This document shows positions 28,267 to 38,385 of a stretch of 64,000 nt of DNA, one piece after another (within the stretch, counting starts at the first letter, position 1; each line of letters opens with the position of its first letter). The position numbers and the translations under genes were made by a program. Source of the DNA: Bacillus sp. BP-3 (lineage in GTDB: Bacteria > Bacillota > Bacilli > Bacillales > Bacillaceae_G); NCBI RefSeq assembly GCF_028401955.1, contig NZ_JAQOTJ010000009.1, forward strand, positions 19,809-83,808, in the 5' to 3' direction. The notes beneath the pieces were generated by a model. The model did no database searches. It was not told the origin of the DNA and worked only from the letters and a program-made list of their open reading frames with translations.

Positions 28267-28866
28267 TTAACCTTGTCCCTCCTTCACTTGCTTTTGCTTA
28301 AATTGTTCTGTGTATGTCACTATTTTTCCAATTCCGTATAAAAGACTACAGAACATTGTGGACACAGCAATCATATTAAAAAATTGTAAACTCCCTAATT
28401 GATACGGAAAATTGAATGTCTTTAAAATAAAAGCTACAAATAACTCACCTTGCAACGCCCCTACATATAATCCCCATATACGTAATAGACGGTCCCTATG
28501 TAATAAAACAGATGTATAAACGAGAATACTACTTAACATCCATGTACGATCTACAACAATCCAAATCGGGTCATAGAGTTCGATTAAAGAAAAACTTGCA
28601 TATAGCATCGCAATTATAAGTGCGCATAGTATAGTGTAGACCTTTTTCCATACTGAATATGCCGCAATTCCAATAAATGAGATTCCCGCTAATAAAAAAG
28701 CATTTACCGATATTGTAATAAAAGCAAATGAAATCACTGTTTGCGAACAAATAATAAATAATAAAATGACCGCACTAATCTTAAATCTAACTGTATCTTT
28801 TTTCAAAAAAAACGTCGTAATAACCCAGCCCATCCACGCTAACAAATAAAAGTAACCGCCTTCCAA
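28267..28866 (-). CDS. yphA: Membrane protein YphA
   Basis: A 199-residue protein with six or seven membrane helices, the same length as YphA of B. subtilis; function unknown. The start is TTG at 28866: GGAGGTG lies 5 bases upstream and the protein then begins with EGGYFYLLAWMGW as in the family, whereas the ATG eight codons earlier overlaps that site. It heads the yphA-YIEGIA-capping operon. Confidence 0.82.
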   Translation of the reverse strand: MEGGYFYLLAWMGWVITTFFLKKDTVRFKISAVILLFIICSQTVISFAFITISVNAFLLAGISFIGIAAYSVWKKVYTILCALIIAMLYASFSLIELYDPIWIVVDRTWMLSSILVYTSVLLHRDRLLRIWGLYVGALQGELFVAFILKTFNFPYQLGSLQFFNMIAVSTMFCSLLYGIGKIVTYTEQFKQKQVKEGQG

Positions 28867-28982
28867 TTGAACACCTCCTATTATTTCCATTATGGGAATT
28901 GTTTATGAAAAATAATCATCTTCTATCGCTGCATATTTTAAAAAATAACAGCAACACTTTGTACTAAGGAGGTGGGTACACC

Positions 28983-29117
28983 ATGGGTAAAGATCGTCAA
29001 GAAAAAAAATTGAAAGAATCGCGACGCGTAGAATCCGACCGCAGTCAATCATTACAATATCCTGGTGCAACAGGACTCGATACACCGGAGCAAGCACGAA
29101 AACAAAATCAACATTAA
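28983..29117 (+). CDS. ypzI: YpzI family small protein
   Basis: A 44-residue, highly charged protein beginning MGKDRQEKK and ending PEQARKQNQH, with YPGATGLDTPE in the middle. This matches the YpzI family found in spore-forming bacilli, at the expected locus. AAGGAGG precedes its ATG by 9 bases and a strong terminator follows. It is on the plus strand, unlike its neighbours. Function unknown; small spore proteins are commonly of this type, but that is only a guess. Confidence 0.85.
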   Translation: MGKDRQEKKLKESRRVESDRSQSLQYPGATGLDTPEQARKQNQH

Positions 29118-29162
29118 AACAAAGAAACAGCCAACATATCATTGGCTGTTTCTTTGTTTATA
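29118..29162 (+). terminator. Terminator of ypzI
   Basis: AACAAAGAAACAGCCAA and TTGGCTGTTTCTTTGTT form a 17-base-pair stem with loop CATATCA, directly after the stop codon. It is symmetric enough to work in both directions. Confidence 0.92.
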
Positions 29163-29218
29163 TATTTTTTCAACATATAAATTGCTGTTATGCAGAGCAA
29201 AAAGTGACATACACTCGC

Positions 29219-29497
29219 TTTATCCCGCTATTCATGGGCAGTAATACTCCCACCTCAAAATTCAGCGAAAGCATTGTCTAGCTCTAGCGGCTAGAATCTC
29301 CGGTCGTTTCACCCCCTCGGACGAGGCACAAGGCGCCTCTCCGCCTTGTGCGTGGGCGTCCTTCGATTCTGAGCGAGCCGCTTCCGCTTTTCTGAAGAGG
29401 TTAGGTGGGAGATAAACTGCTGGCATGCGCCCGATTGGTGAGGGCTGATAATCAGTGGGGATGAAGAAAACCCCCACTGATTATAGTTTCACTTTAT
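29219..29497 (+). repeat. Family A repeat, longest form (279 bases)
   Basis: It is bounded by TTTAT on both sides (29219-29223 and 29493-29497). It contains all blocks: the left end, 'aaaattcagcgaaagcattg', the 'ccgccttgtgcgtgggcgtcc' module shared with 24022-24218, 'gggagataaactgctgg', the hairpin block, and GTTTCACTTTAT. Confidence 0.82.
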
Positions 29498-29517
29498 CCC
29501 TTTGTTTTAAATCTTGC

Positions 29518-29576
29518 ATGTGGCAGGCTTCTATGCATGGCCAGTTGGTCTCGACCGCCTAAAAAGAAGGGATTTG
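29518..29576 (-). repeat. Dispersed repeat family B, copy 3
   Basis: Read on the minus strand it gives 'cccttctttttaggcggtc', then 'actggccatgcatagaagcc', matching copies 1 and 2. It sits 31 bases downstream of the LuxR-type gene. Confidence 0.6.
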
Positions 29577-29607
29577 TGTTCGTTCTTTAACTTATATTCA
29601 TATATAC

Positions 29608-32172
29608 TCACTGTATAATCCCTTGTTCTGTGGCTTTCTTAATTGCTTCAACGCGATTGGATACATGAAGCTTTGAATAAATGTTAATAATGTGCGTCTT
29701 AACTGTCGAAATAGATATGCACAATTGTTCACCAATCTTCTTATTTGATGCCCCAGTCGCTAGAACTTTCAATACCTCTAATTCTCTATTACTTAAAATA
29801 ATATTTTCTTTATCATAACCCCCTAACTGTAATAACCTGTATAAAAACTCCCTCTCCCCCTCATTTAAATCTTGCAAACGTTCTTCTTTTAATAACATCA
29901 ATAATACTTGCGTCTGTTTATCTATCCTTCTATAAGGTAATAAAATATAATTTTCATAACTATAATGTATTGCTTCTCTCAATAAATTTAAAAGCTCTCG
30001 CTTATATTTTTGCAGATCATTTCCTAAAATAGTCACTTTTAATAATAGTGCTTCTACTAATAAAACCTTCATTTTATATTTCCTTGTAAATTCCGCAATT
30101 TCATCAAGTAATTGTAACGATTCTTGTATATGTCCTTTCTGCAATAAAATCTGAGCATATAACAATTTATCTTCAGTTCGTAGTTTCTTTTTTTCTTTTT
30201 TTTGTTGATATATGGGGACAAATTGATCTAATTGCTGCACATATTCTTCATCAACATGGATTGCATATTTTAGTAAGGAAGATATAAACAGCTCATTTTG
30301 ATACGCATCAAATGTTTGTAACTTTCGAATTGTTTCGTTTGCTTGCTGTTTATCACCTTTCAGAAATTGAAGTTCCATTAAATTATATAAATAAGGTTTT
30401 TCTAATGCAGCTTCGTCACCTTGTACATGTTGTAATGATTTTTCAGCCTCATCCAATTGTAAACGTTTCAAATGAATACCCGTAATTCCAATATGACAAG
30501 TTACTGTAAGAGCTGATAAAAATGGATGTTGTTCAACCACCTGAAAAAGCTGATTATATAACCTCTCACACTCTTTTAAATCTCCTAAATCCTCTTTAAT
30601 CTGGCATAAAGAACTTAAAATACCCATTTTGACATATGGATTTTTCATTCTCTTCTCAAGTATAGACGCTTTATCAAGCACATATAGTGCATCCTTGATT
30701 CGCTCCTGAAACCACAGAAAAAATGATAATTCTACATAAATAATCGCCTTAGTTACATCACTTATATCCATGTCTTCAATTTCACTTATAAACAAAACAT
30801 CTAATTGTAAATTCTCTTCCTCAATTAAAGCCTTGCAAAATTCGAATACCTTCCAAGGATGATGACCACTTGCCCCTTCGTACACGGTATTTAATATTTC
30901 TTTGCACTGCTCAAACTCCATATTACAATAATGGTAAAAAATGAGTTGAAACGCCATCTCTTTATTTTGCACAATACACGGTAACGGAATATGTCGTAAA
31001 TAGGTCCATCCTTGCGGGTTTTGTCCGTGTATTTCAATTTTTCTCAACGCAGCCTCATAACATTGCATCTCTAACAATTGTTTTATACATTCCTCAAAAT
31101 CACCGCATCGTTCGTATACTTCTACAGCTCGTAAACGTAACTTCTTTTGTTTCTCCATTTCTAGCCGCTCAAAAGAATGTTGTAAAAATTGTTGAAAAAT
31201 AGCGTGATAGCGATATATTCCACGATCTTCATCAAGATTAATTATAAATAAATGTTTTTGAAATAGACGTGTAATGATTTCTTTTGTACCTTGTTTTTCC
31301 AATAACTTATTACAAATTTCCTCATTAAAATAACTTAAAATAGATGTTTTTACGAGAAAATCTTTTTCTTCTTCTTCCAGAGCATCTAAAATCTCTTTTG
31401 ATAAATAGGTAATCATATATTTATTCAGCACTTTCATATGCTGCATACAATCATTGTTATGATAAGATCGTGCAAGCGCAATTAACTGAAGACCACCAAT
31501 CCAACCTTCTGCCACCATGTTCATATCATGAATTACCTCATATTTTAGATCCATCTTCAATGTATGTTTAATAAACTGAAAACCTTCGTCTGCTGATAAC
31601 TTTAGTTCTTCTTCTCCAATTTCTAATAATCTTCCTGAAATGAGAAAATCACCTACATAAAATTTAGGTTCTTCTCTCGTTAATAAGACAATGCGAACAT
31701 TTTCTGAGGAATGCTTAAAAAAATATTCCATTGTCTTATTAACATCAACATCCGTTATATAGTGAAAATCATCAATAATAATCGTAATATCATCTTTTGT
31801 ACTTAATAGGTTAATCAAAGCTACAATAATACGTTTCATATCATCTTTATGCATAATCATCTGAAATAAAGAAATAATGTCTTCTATTTCTTCAATATAT
31901 ACACGCATACTTTCTAACACATAGTACCAAAAAGATAATACATTATTATTCTCTTTATCTAGAGTAATCCAGGAAATCACAAATTCTGGGTTTTCTTTGA
32001 CAAAAGAAGAGCATATAGTCGTTTTTCCGCTACCAGCCGATCCTTTTACAACTACAAGCTTATAATCGTACAATGTTTCTAATTTTTTTAATAATTTTTC
32101 TCTACGTACATAATTTTTCCTTGGCGTTGGAGTCATTAATTTTGTAGAAATGATTTGAACTTCTCTCTTCAT
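29608..32172 (-). CDS. MalT/LuxR-type STAND ATPase transcriptional regulator
   Basis: An 854-residue one-component regulator of the MalT/LuxR large ATP-binding class. Walker A GSAGSGKTT is at residues 44-52 and Walker B IIIDDFH at 131-137; residues about 350-780 are helical TPR-like sequence for ligand or partner sensing; the last 60 residues are a LuxR helix-turn-helix (NRELEVLKVLATGASNKKIG). AAGGTG precedes the ATG by 5 bases. It is 64 bases downstream of an ABC exporter operon on the same strand, which suggests it controls that exporter. The signal is unknown. Confidence 0.88.
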   Translation of the reverse strand: MKREVQIISTKLMTPTPRKNYVRREKLLKKLETLYDYKLVVVKGSAGSGKTTICSSFVKENPEFVISWITLDKENNNVLSFWYYVLESMRVYIEEIEDIISLFQMIMHKDDMKRIIVALINLLSTKDDITIIIDDFHYITDVDVNKTMEYFFKHSSENVRIVLLTREEPKFYVGDFLISGRLLEIGEEELKLSADEGFQFIKHTLKMDLKYEVIHDMNMVAEGWIGGLQLIALARSYHNNDCMQHMKVLNKYMITYLSKEILDALEEEEKDFLVKTSILSYFNEEICNKLLEKQGTKEIITRLFQKHLFIINLDEDRGIYRYHAIFQQFLQHSFERLEMEKQKKLRLRAVEVYERCGDFEECIKQLLEMQCYEAALRKIEIHGQNPQGWTYLRHIPLPCIVQNKEMAFQLIFYHYCNMEFEQCKEILNTVYEGASGHHPWKVFEFCKALIEEENLQLDVLFISEIEDMDISDVTKAIIYVELSFFLWFQERIKDALYVLDKASILEKRMKNPYVKMGILSSLCQIKEDLGDLKECERLYNQLFQVVEQHPFLSALTVTCHIGITGIHLKRLQLDEAEKSLQHVQGDEAALEKPYLYNLMELQFLKGDKQQANETIRKLQTFDAYQNELFISSLLKYAIHVDEEYVQQLDQFVPIYQQKKEKKKLRTEDKLLYAQILLQKGHIQESLQLLDEIAEFTRKYKMKVLLVEALLLKVTILGNDLQKYKRELLNLLREAIHYSYENYILLPYRRIDKQTQVLLMLLKEERLQDLNEGEREFLYRLLQLGGYDKENIILSNRELEVLKVLATGASNKKIGEQLCISISTVKTHIINIYSKLHVSNRVEAIKKATEQGIIQ

Positions 32173-32236
32173 TTCATCACCTTATTATTTTCTTTATGCA
32201 TTTTATTTCCATTTTATATGGTTAACATAACAAATA

Positions 32237-33223
32237 TCAATATCGACCTTCCTGTACTCTTTTTTTACAAATAATTATACTGAGCATAAAGAATAACAAG
32301 ATAATAAAACTTATATACGTAATTGCGCCTCCATAATGTGCTAGATTATAGCCATTTTCAACACCATCGATAAACGAAAGATATTGTTTTTGCGGTAAGA
32401 TTCGTACAAACCAATCTACTATCCCATTCTTGTCTTTTAAAACAAAGAAGGCTCCCGATAAAATAGTAGTAAAAACAATAATGGAAGAAGATAACATCAT
32501 TGTATTATCCGTAGTTTCTATAATCGTACTCATAAATAAAGCAAAAGATGTCGCAATCATAACAAGGATAGCCAATAGATAACTATATTCTAAAAAGCTG
32601 AATCCTATATCCACCTGAAACATTACCTTTTCAACTATTAAAATGAGAAGGGTTGGAGCATATACGATAAGAAAGGTAAACAAATACTGCGCAAATAAAT
32701 AGTTACTAATACGTATAGGAGAAGATACAATACGAGTAAAGGTCCGATTTTCCTTATCTTCTGTAAAAAAACTCATAAACATAATACTCTCTAGTAATAC
32801 AAACATACATAGATACCCTAAAATATTTGTACCTACCTTTCTAACCTCATTTTGTGGAAACGAACCAATATTTTTTTGTTGAAATACCCTCTCGACTTTT
32901 TCCTTGAAATTATGTTCTTTAATTGTCTTTACCTCTATTTGTCCGTTTTCTTTCGGAATAACTGCTGCATCATATTTTTTCATTACAAATTCAGACATAC
33001 TTGGAATTTGATTCGTATTTTTAATGTTAAACCCCTTTATTTTTATATCACCCTTTCCTTCTTTTGTTACATATGCAATGTTCCCCTTCATTTCAAACTG
33101 GGAAGTAAAAAATATAGCAAACGATATAGAAATAAACGCGAGAAGAATCGTTAACAGTATATAATTCTTTTTACTAATAGCTCGCCGGATATTATGACGA
33201 AAAACAATTAAAATCTCGTTCAT
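32237..33223 (-). CDS. ABC-2 type exporter permease (second)
   Basis: A 328-residue permease: one N-terminal membrane helix (residues 22-42), an extracytoplasmic domain of about 90 residues, then five helices (from residue 135). The layout is that of ABC-2 permeases of the drug/antibiotic exporter type (YhaP/NatB-like). Its ATG overlaps the stop of the first permease by 4 bases (ATGA). With the ATPase it would form a heteromeric exporter; the substrate is not evident. Confidence 0.85.
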   Translation of the reverse strand: MNEILIVFRHNIRRAISKKNYILLTILLAFISISFAIFFTSQFEMKGNIAYVTKEGKGDIKIKGFNIKNTNQIPSMSEFVMKKYDAAVIPKENGQIEVKTIKEHNFKEKVERVFQQKNIGSFPQNEVRKVGTNILGYLCMFVLLESIMFMSFFTEDKENRTFTRIVSSPIRISNYLFAQYLFTFLIVYAPTLLILIVEKVMFQVDIGFSFLEYSYLLAILVMIATSFALFMSTIIETTDNTMMLSSSIIVFTTILSGAFFVLKDKNGIVDWFVRILPQKQYLSFIDGVENGYNLAHYGGAITYISFIILLFFMLSIIICKKRVQEGRY

Positions 33224-33963
33224 ATATAATCCTCCACCTTAAATAGAAATTTACAGCCAACTAACCCAAAACAAGTTAACAAAATTAACACACTACCCGT
33301 TGTAAGGAAAAGGCTAAAATCTTGATCATATATGATCTTCATCACACATTCTACAACCCACTTTACCGGTGAAATATATGATATTGTCCGAACCGTATCT
33401 CCTAATCCATCAAGAGAAAAGAAAACCCCTCCTAAAATTGCAAAAGCATTATTTAACAAACTTAATATTTTATTCGTTACTTCCTCACTTTTAAACATAC
33501 AGCAAAATAATACACCGATAACCGCTGATAAAAAATTAAATAACAACACGATTATAATGACATAAGCAACATTCTTTCCTCCAAACGTTACATGCAAGCC
33601 TATACGAGCCACATACATAACAAATAGATAGCAAACAGTTGTAAAAGTAAATGTAGCCAATATTTTCGACAAATACAGATAAGAAACACGAATTGGACTA
33701 TACATAACTCGTAAATTACTATTTTTTAACCTTTTCTCCATAAAACTATTAGAAGCTGTCATTGATACATTCAAGATGCTATATATTAAAATCGTAACAC
33801 CGTAATAATCATAGGAAGTAATCCCACTTTCTCCGTAACTCCCATTACTCAAATAACCAAAAATTAATATAAATAAAATCGGAGAAAGTGTATTTGTTAG
33901 TAAAAGTACTGGATTCATAACAATATTAACTACATCGCGTTTATATATCACAAAGAAACCCAT
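33220..33963 (-). CDS. ABC-2 type exporter permease (first)
   Basis: A 247-residue protein with six membrane helices and the ABC-2 family signature region LSLLNNAFAILGGVFFSLDGL and YISPVKWVVECV before the last helix, typical of DrrB-like exporters. The start is placed at the ATG at 33963 because AAGGTG is 6 bases upstream; a TTG overlapping the ATPase stop is an alternative. It lies between the ATPase and the second permease. Confidence 0.85.
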   Translation of the reverse strand: MGFFVIYKRDVVNIVMNPVLLLTNTLSPILFILIFGYLSNGSYGESGITSYDYYGVTILIYSILNVSMTASNSFMEKRLKNSNLRVMYSPIRVSYLYLSKILATFTFTTVCYLFVMYVARIGLHVTFGGKNVAYVIIIVLLFNFLSAVIGVLFCCMFKSEEVTNKILSLLNNAFAILGGVFFSLDGLGDTVRTISYISPVKWVVECVMKIIYDQDFSLFLTTGSVLILLTCFGLVGCKFLFKVEDYI

Positions 33964-33974
33964 CATTTTCACCT

Positions 33975-34913
33975 TCAATCTCTTAATTTTCTTCCTGTTA
34001 ACTGTAAAAATACTGTTTCTAAACTCGCACTTTCACTCATAATGTTTTTCACTTTCATTCCTTCATTTACAAGAAGCGTAATGATTTTATCCAAATTTTC
34101 CACACCTTTTAATACGACAACTTCTATTACTCCGTCTTTTACTGTTACTTCTTTCATCCCTTCAATTTTAAAAAAACGTTCTTCTACACCTGTTGTTATA
34201 TGTTCACATTCTATGAAATAACGGTTTTCATCTGCAATATGCTTCTTAAGTTCTTCTTTCGTTCCCTCGGCAATAATTTCACCATGATCCATAATGATAA
34301 TTCTCGTCGATATCTCTTCTACTTCTTCCATATAATGCGTTGTATAAATAATCGTAGATCCTTGTTCTCGTAATTGCTGAATCGACTGTAAAATATGATT
34401 TCTAGATTGCGGATCAATCCCCACTGTCGGTTCATCCATAATAATAACTTTAGGTTTATGTGCAATCGCACATGCTATATTAAGCCTTCTTTTCATTCCA
34501 CCTGAAAAAGTTTTTGGTTTTTCATTTTTCTTATCAAGCAGTCCAACAAATTGCAGTGCTTCATCTACAGATTGCTGCAATTCCCGTCCTTTCAAACCGT
34601 AAAGAGCAGCAAAAAATGCTACATTTTTTTCCGCTGATACCTCTTCGTAAATTGCTAAATCCTGCGGTACAATACCGAGGTTGCGTTTTACATATCGTGC
34701 ATGTTTTTTTACATCTTTTCCTTTAAATAAAATGTTTCCCCCGTCGTACTGTAAAATGGTCGACAATATATGAATCATCGTACTTTTCCCCGCACCATTT
34801 GGGCCAAGGAAACATAAAATCTCTCCTTCTCTCACTTCAAATGAAATACCATTTAATGCTTTAAAATGTGCGTAACATTTTTCTAATTCTCTTACTTCAA
34901 TTAAATTTTCCAT
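33975..34913 (-). CDS. ABC exporter ATPase, DrrA/CcmA type
   Basis: A 312-residue ABC ATPase. Walker A GPNGAGKST (near residues 38-46), signature FSGGMKRR, Walker B VIIMDEPT and H-loop TTHYMEE are all intact; the last 90 residues are the C-terminal extension common in drug and lantibiotic exporters. AAGGAG precedes the ATG at 34913; the longer reading starts in the promoter region. It heads the exporter operon, and neighbours place the regulator at its end. Likely antibiotic or peptide efflux, not provable here. Confidence 0.9.
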   Translation of the reverse strand: MENLIEVRELEKCYAHFKALNGISFEVREGEILCFLGPNGAGKSTMIHILSTILQYDGGNILFKGKDVKKHARYVKRNLGIVPQDLAIYEEVSAEKNVAFFAALYGLKGRELQQSVDEALQFVGLLDKKNEKPKTFSGGMKRRLNIACAIAHKPKVIIMDEPTVGIDPQSRNHILQSIQQLREQGSTIIYTTHYMEEVEEISTRIIIMDHGEIIAEGTKEELKKHIADENRYFIECEHITTGVEERFFKIEGMKEVTVKDGVIEVVVLKGVENLDKIITLLVNEGMKVKNIMSESASLETVFLQLTGRKLRD

Positions 34914-34937
34914 ATCATCCGCTCCTTTCTTCCTCAT

Positions 34938-34967
34938 TGTATAAATTTTATAAACAAAAAAAATCAA
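34938..34967 (-). promoter_or_regulatory. Candidate promoter of the ABC exporter operon
   Basis: Minus strand TTGATT, 18-base spacer, TATACA, 25 bases before the start. The -35 lies inside one arm of the fni terminator hairpin. Confidence 0.45.
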
Positions 34968-34995
34968 CCGAATGGTTGATTCATTCGGTTGATTT
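34955..34995 (-). terminator. Terminator of fni
   Basis: AATCAACCGAATG (34962-34974) and CATTCGGTTGATT (34982-34994) form a perfect 13-base-pair stem; the minus strand continues with TTTTTTTTG. Confidence 0.9.
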
Positions 34996-35047
34996 TCATC
35001 TCGCTATTCGTTAGCAGTAAGACCCCGCTGATAGAAATTTCACGTTA
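34996..35047 (+). repeat. Family A repeat, mini form between fni and its terminator
   Basis: 'catctcgctattcgttagcagtaag' joins directly to 'accccgctgatagaaatttcacgttac'. It has both ends and no middle, like the copy at 19957-20011, and sits between the fni stop (35087) and the fni terminator. Confidence 0.65.
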
Positions 35048-35086
35048 CAATAACCCCATCAAAAGGTTTCTTAAAATGCATTTCAT

Positions 35087-36145
<1,059 letters not shown>

Positions 36146-36148
36146 TCA

Positions 36149-37297
36149 TTATTTCTTTAAATTTTTTAACTTCTCTCCAATAATATCACCTAATTGGAAT
36201 GTTGCAGACTCAGAAGTTGGTTCATATTTACTATAATCTTCTGTTACATTATTTTCTTCAAGCGCTTCTTTTATACTTAAAGAAATACGTTTTTCTTCTG
36301 AATGAACTTCTAATACTTTTACTTGCACACCTTGTCCGATGTTTAATACCTCATTCGGATTTTTCACATGACGGTTTGCGATTTGTGACACGTGAACAAG
36401 TCCTTCTACGCCAGGAAAAATCTCAACGAACGCTCCGAAAGTAACAAGACGTTTTACTTTCCCATCTAATAAATCGCCTACTTTTACTTGATTTGAAACA
36501 TTCGACCATGGACCTGGTTGCACCGCTTTCATAGATAAAGAAATACGCTGCGTATCAGCATCAACAGATAACACTTTTACTTTTACAGTTTGTCCCTCTG
36601 TTAATACATCAGATGGTTGTTCTACACGATCATGAGAAATTTGAGAAATATGAACTAAGCCATCTACACCGCCAACATTTACAAATGCTCCGAAGTCAGT
36701 TAAACGTTGAACCGTTCCCTCTACAACATCACCTGCTTGTAAAGAAGAAACTGCTTCTTTTTTCTTCTTGTCTAACTCTTGCTCTACTACTGCCTTATGA
36801 GAAAGAATCACACGATTTTTCTCGCGGTCTAATTCTACAATTTTTACTGCCAATGTTTTTCCTTTATAATCAGTAAAATCTTCTACATAATGCATCTCTA
36901 CAAGCGAAGCTGGAATAAAGCCACGAACACCAAGGTCAACAACTAGACCTCCGTTAACGATATCTTTAATTGTTACATCAAATACTTCACCTGATGTAAA
37001 TTGTCCTTGCAATACTTCCCATGCTTTTTCTGCATCTACTGCACGTTTAGACAACACTAAATCATCATCTTCTAATTTAATTACTTTCAATTCAAGAGTT
37101 TGTTCTGCTTCTACAACATCGCTTGCTTTTTCAATATGAACATTCGCCAATTCACTAATTGGAATAACACCATCAGTTTTGTACCCAACATTTACAAATA
37201 CTTGCTTTTCTTCAACTTTAGTTACTGTACCTGTAACAATATCCCCTACCTGTAATGCCTTTGCGTTTACAACTTCTTCATTCATTTTTTCTACCAT
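36149..37297 (-). CDS. ypfD: S1-domain RNA-binding protein YpfD (30S S1-like)
   Basis: A 382-residue protein with four S1 RNA-binding domains, starting near residues 18, 102, 187 and 272 (for example GTVQRLTDFGAFVNVGGVDGLVHISQIS). This is the short Bacillus form of ribosomal S1-like protein. It differs from the six-domain proteobacterial S1 and its ribosomal role is limited. GGGAGG is 7 bases before the ATG. It lies downstream of cmk, as in most bacteria. Confidence 0.94.
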   Translation of the reverse strand: MVEKMNEEVVNAKALQVGDIVTGTVTKVEEKQVFVNVGYKTDGVIPISELANVHIEKASDVVEAEQTLELKVIKLEDDDLVLSKRAVDAEKAWEVLQGQFTSGEVFDVTIKDIVNGGLVVDLGVRGFIPASLVEMHYVEDFTDYKGKTLAVKIVELDREKNRVILSHKAVVEQELDKKKKEAVSSLQAGDVVEGTVQRLTDFGAFVNVGGVDGLVHISQISHDRVEQPSDVLTEGQTVKVKVLSVDADTQRISLSMKAVQPGPWSNVSNQVKVGDLLDGKVKRLVTFGAFVEIFPGVEGLVHVSQIANRHVKNPNEVLNIGQGVQVKVLEVHSEEKRISLSIKEALEENNVTEDYSKYEPTSESATFQLGDIIGEKLKNLKK

Positions 37298-37465
37298 GGA
37301 AATACCTCCCTACTAAAATGGTAAAGCATCTTTATGTATATACGAAATGGAAACAATGGCTTCCATTTGCATGTATGTAAAATATTTAGAAAATACTCTC
37401 TTTTACTAACTTCTAACAAATCGATGAATTTGTCAAGGAATTTGTCTCCTTATTACCACACAGAA

Positions 37466-37502
37466 ACAAAAATAAAGGAAGAGGTTTCCCCCTTCCTTTA
37501 TT
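37466..37502 (-). terminator. Terminator of cmk
   Basis: AATAAAGGAAG and CTTCCTTTATT form an 11-base-pair stem, followed on the minus strand by TTTTG. One arm contains the cmk stop codon. Confidence 0.8.
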
Positions 37503-38175
37503 TTGCGGACGTTGCCGATACAATATCCATAATCTTTTGAACGACTTCTTCAATCGATAAAGACGTTGTATCTAATTCAATTGCATCCTCAGCTTTCTTT
37601 AATGGAGACACTTCACGTTCAGAGTCTAATTTATCACGGCGCGCAATTTCTTCTTTTAATTGTTCTAAGTTAGAAGAAAATCCTTTTTGTGTGTTTTCTA
37701 AATGTCTTCTTTCAGCTCGCTCTTCAACAGAAGCTAGCATAAAAATTTTCACTTCCGCATTCGGTAATACATGCGTCCCAATATCACGTCCGTCCATTAC
37801 AACGCCGCCTTTTTCTGCTAAGGCTTGCTGACGACGTACCATTTCTTCACGCACAAGGCGATGTCTCGCCACAATTGATACGCGATTTGTTACTTCTGGT
37901 GTGCGAATCACTTCTGATACATCTTCTCCGTTTAAAAAGACAAGCTGTGCATTTTCTGCATGCTGAAATGAGATGTCTATATCCCTAATTATCCCCATTA
38001 ATTTTGTTTCATTTTCAATATCAATACCTTGCTCTAATGCCGCATATGTTACAGTACGATACATTGCACCCGTATCAATATAAACATAAGACAATTTTTT
38101 AGCAACAATTTTAGCAACCGTACTTTTCCCTGCAGCAGCCGGGCCATCAATTGCAATTGAAATTTGTTTCTCCAT
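37498..38175 (-). CDS. cmk: Cytidylate kinase
   Basis: A 225-residue kinase phosphorylating CMP and dCMP. The P-loop GPAAAGKST is at residues 11-19, followed by [21 protein letters not shown] and DGRDIGT are also in place. GGGGTG lies 6 bases before the ATG. Confidence 0.96.
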   Translation of the reverse strand: MEKQISIAIDGPAAAGKSTVAKIVAKKLSYVYIDTGAMYRTVTYAALEQGIDIENETKLMGIIRDIDISFQHAENAQLVFLNGEDVSEVIRTPEVTNRVSIVARHRLVREEMVRRQQALAEKGGVVMDGRDIGTHVLPNAEVKIFMLASVEERAERRHLENTQKGFSSNLEQLKEEIARRDKLDSEREVSPLKKAEDAIELDTTSLSIEEVVQKIMDIVSATSAK

Positions 38176-38263
38176 TGTAACACCCCATTTTTCACTTATA
38201 AAAACAGAAGGAAAAGCAGGTATTCCCTGCTTCTCTCATCATTGTTTCATTTTACATTAACAG

Positions 38264-38335
38264 GAAGTAAAAATCCGATTGGTTCCATTAACGATCAGCT
38301 TTTTCCACTAATAACCGTTTCACTTTACCCTGTTT
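38264..38335 (+). repeat. Family A repeat, decayed copy
   Basis: 'cagtaaaaatccgattggttcc..aac' followed by 'ccactaataaccgtttcactttac' resembles the middle and right end of the copy at 42271-42426. No intact left end. Confidence 0.4.
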
Positions 38336-38385
38336 CAAGTCCTCAACTATTGTAGCACACTCTTTCTTAGAAGCAAATGAAAAAA

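Larger units (their letters stand above)
29163..29607. other. Gene-free interval between ypzI and the LuxR-type regulator
   Basis: The 445 bases hold the longest family A repeat copy (29219-29497) and a reversed family B copy (29518-29576). No gene is supported; reading frames here are repeat-derived. Confidence 0.65.

Noticed and set aside
28903-29142. 79-codon minus-strand frame opposite ypzI
   Set aside because: It is a shadow of the ypzI gene and its terminator; ypzI has the ribosome site and family match.
29262-29477. 71-codon minus-strand frame
   Set aside because: It lies wholly within a family A repeat copy; related copies do not keep the frame, and there is no ribosome site.
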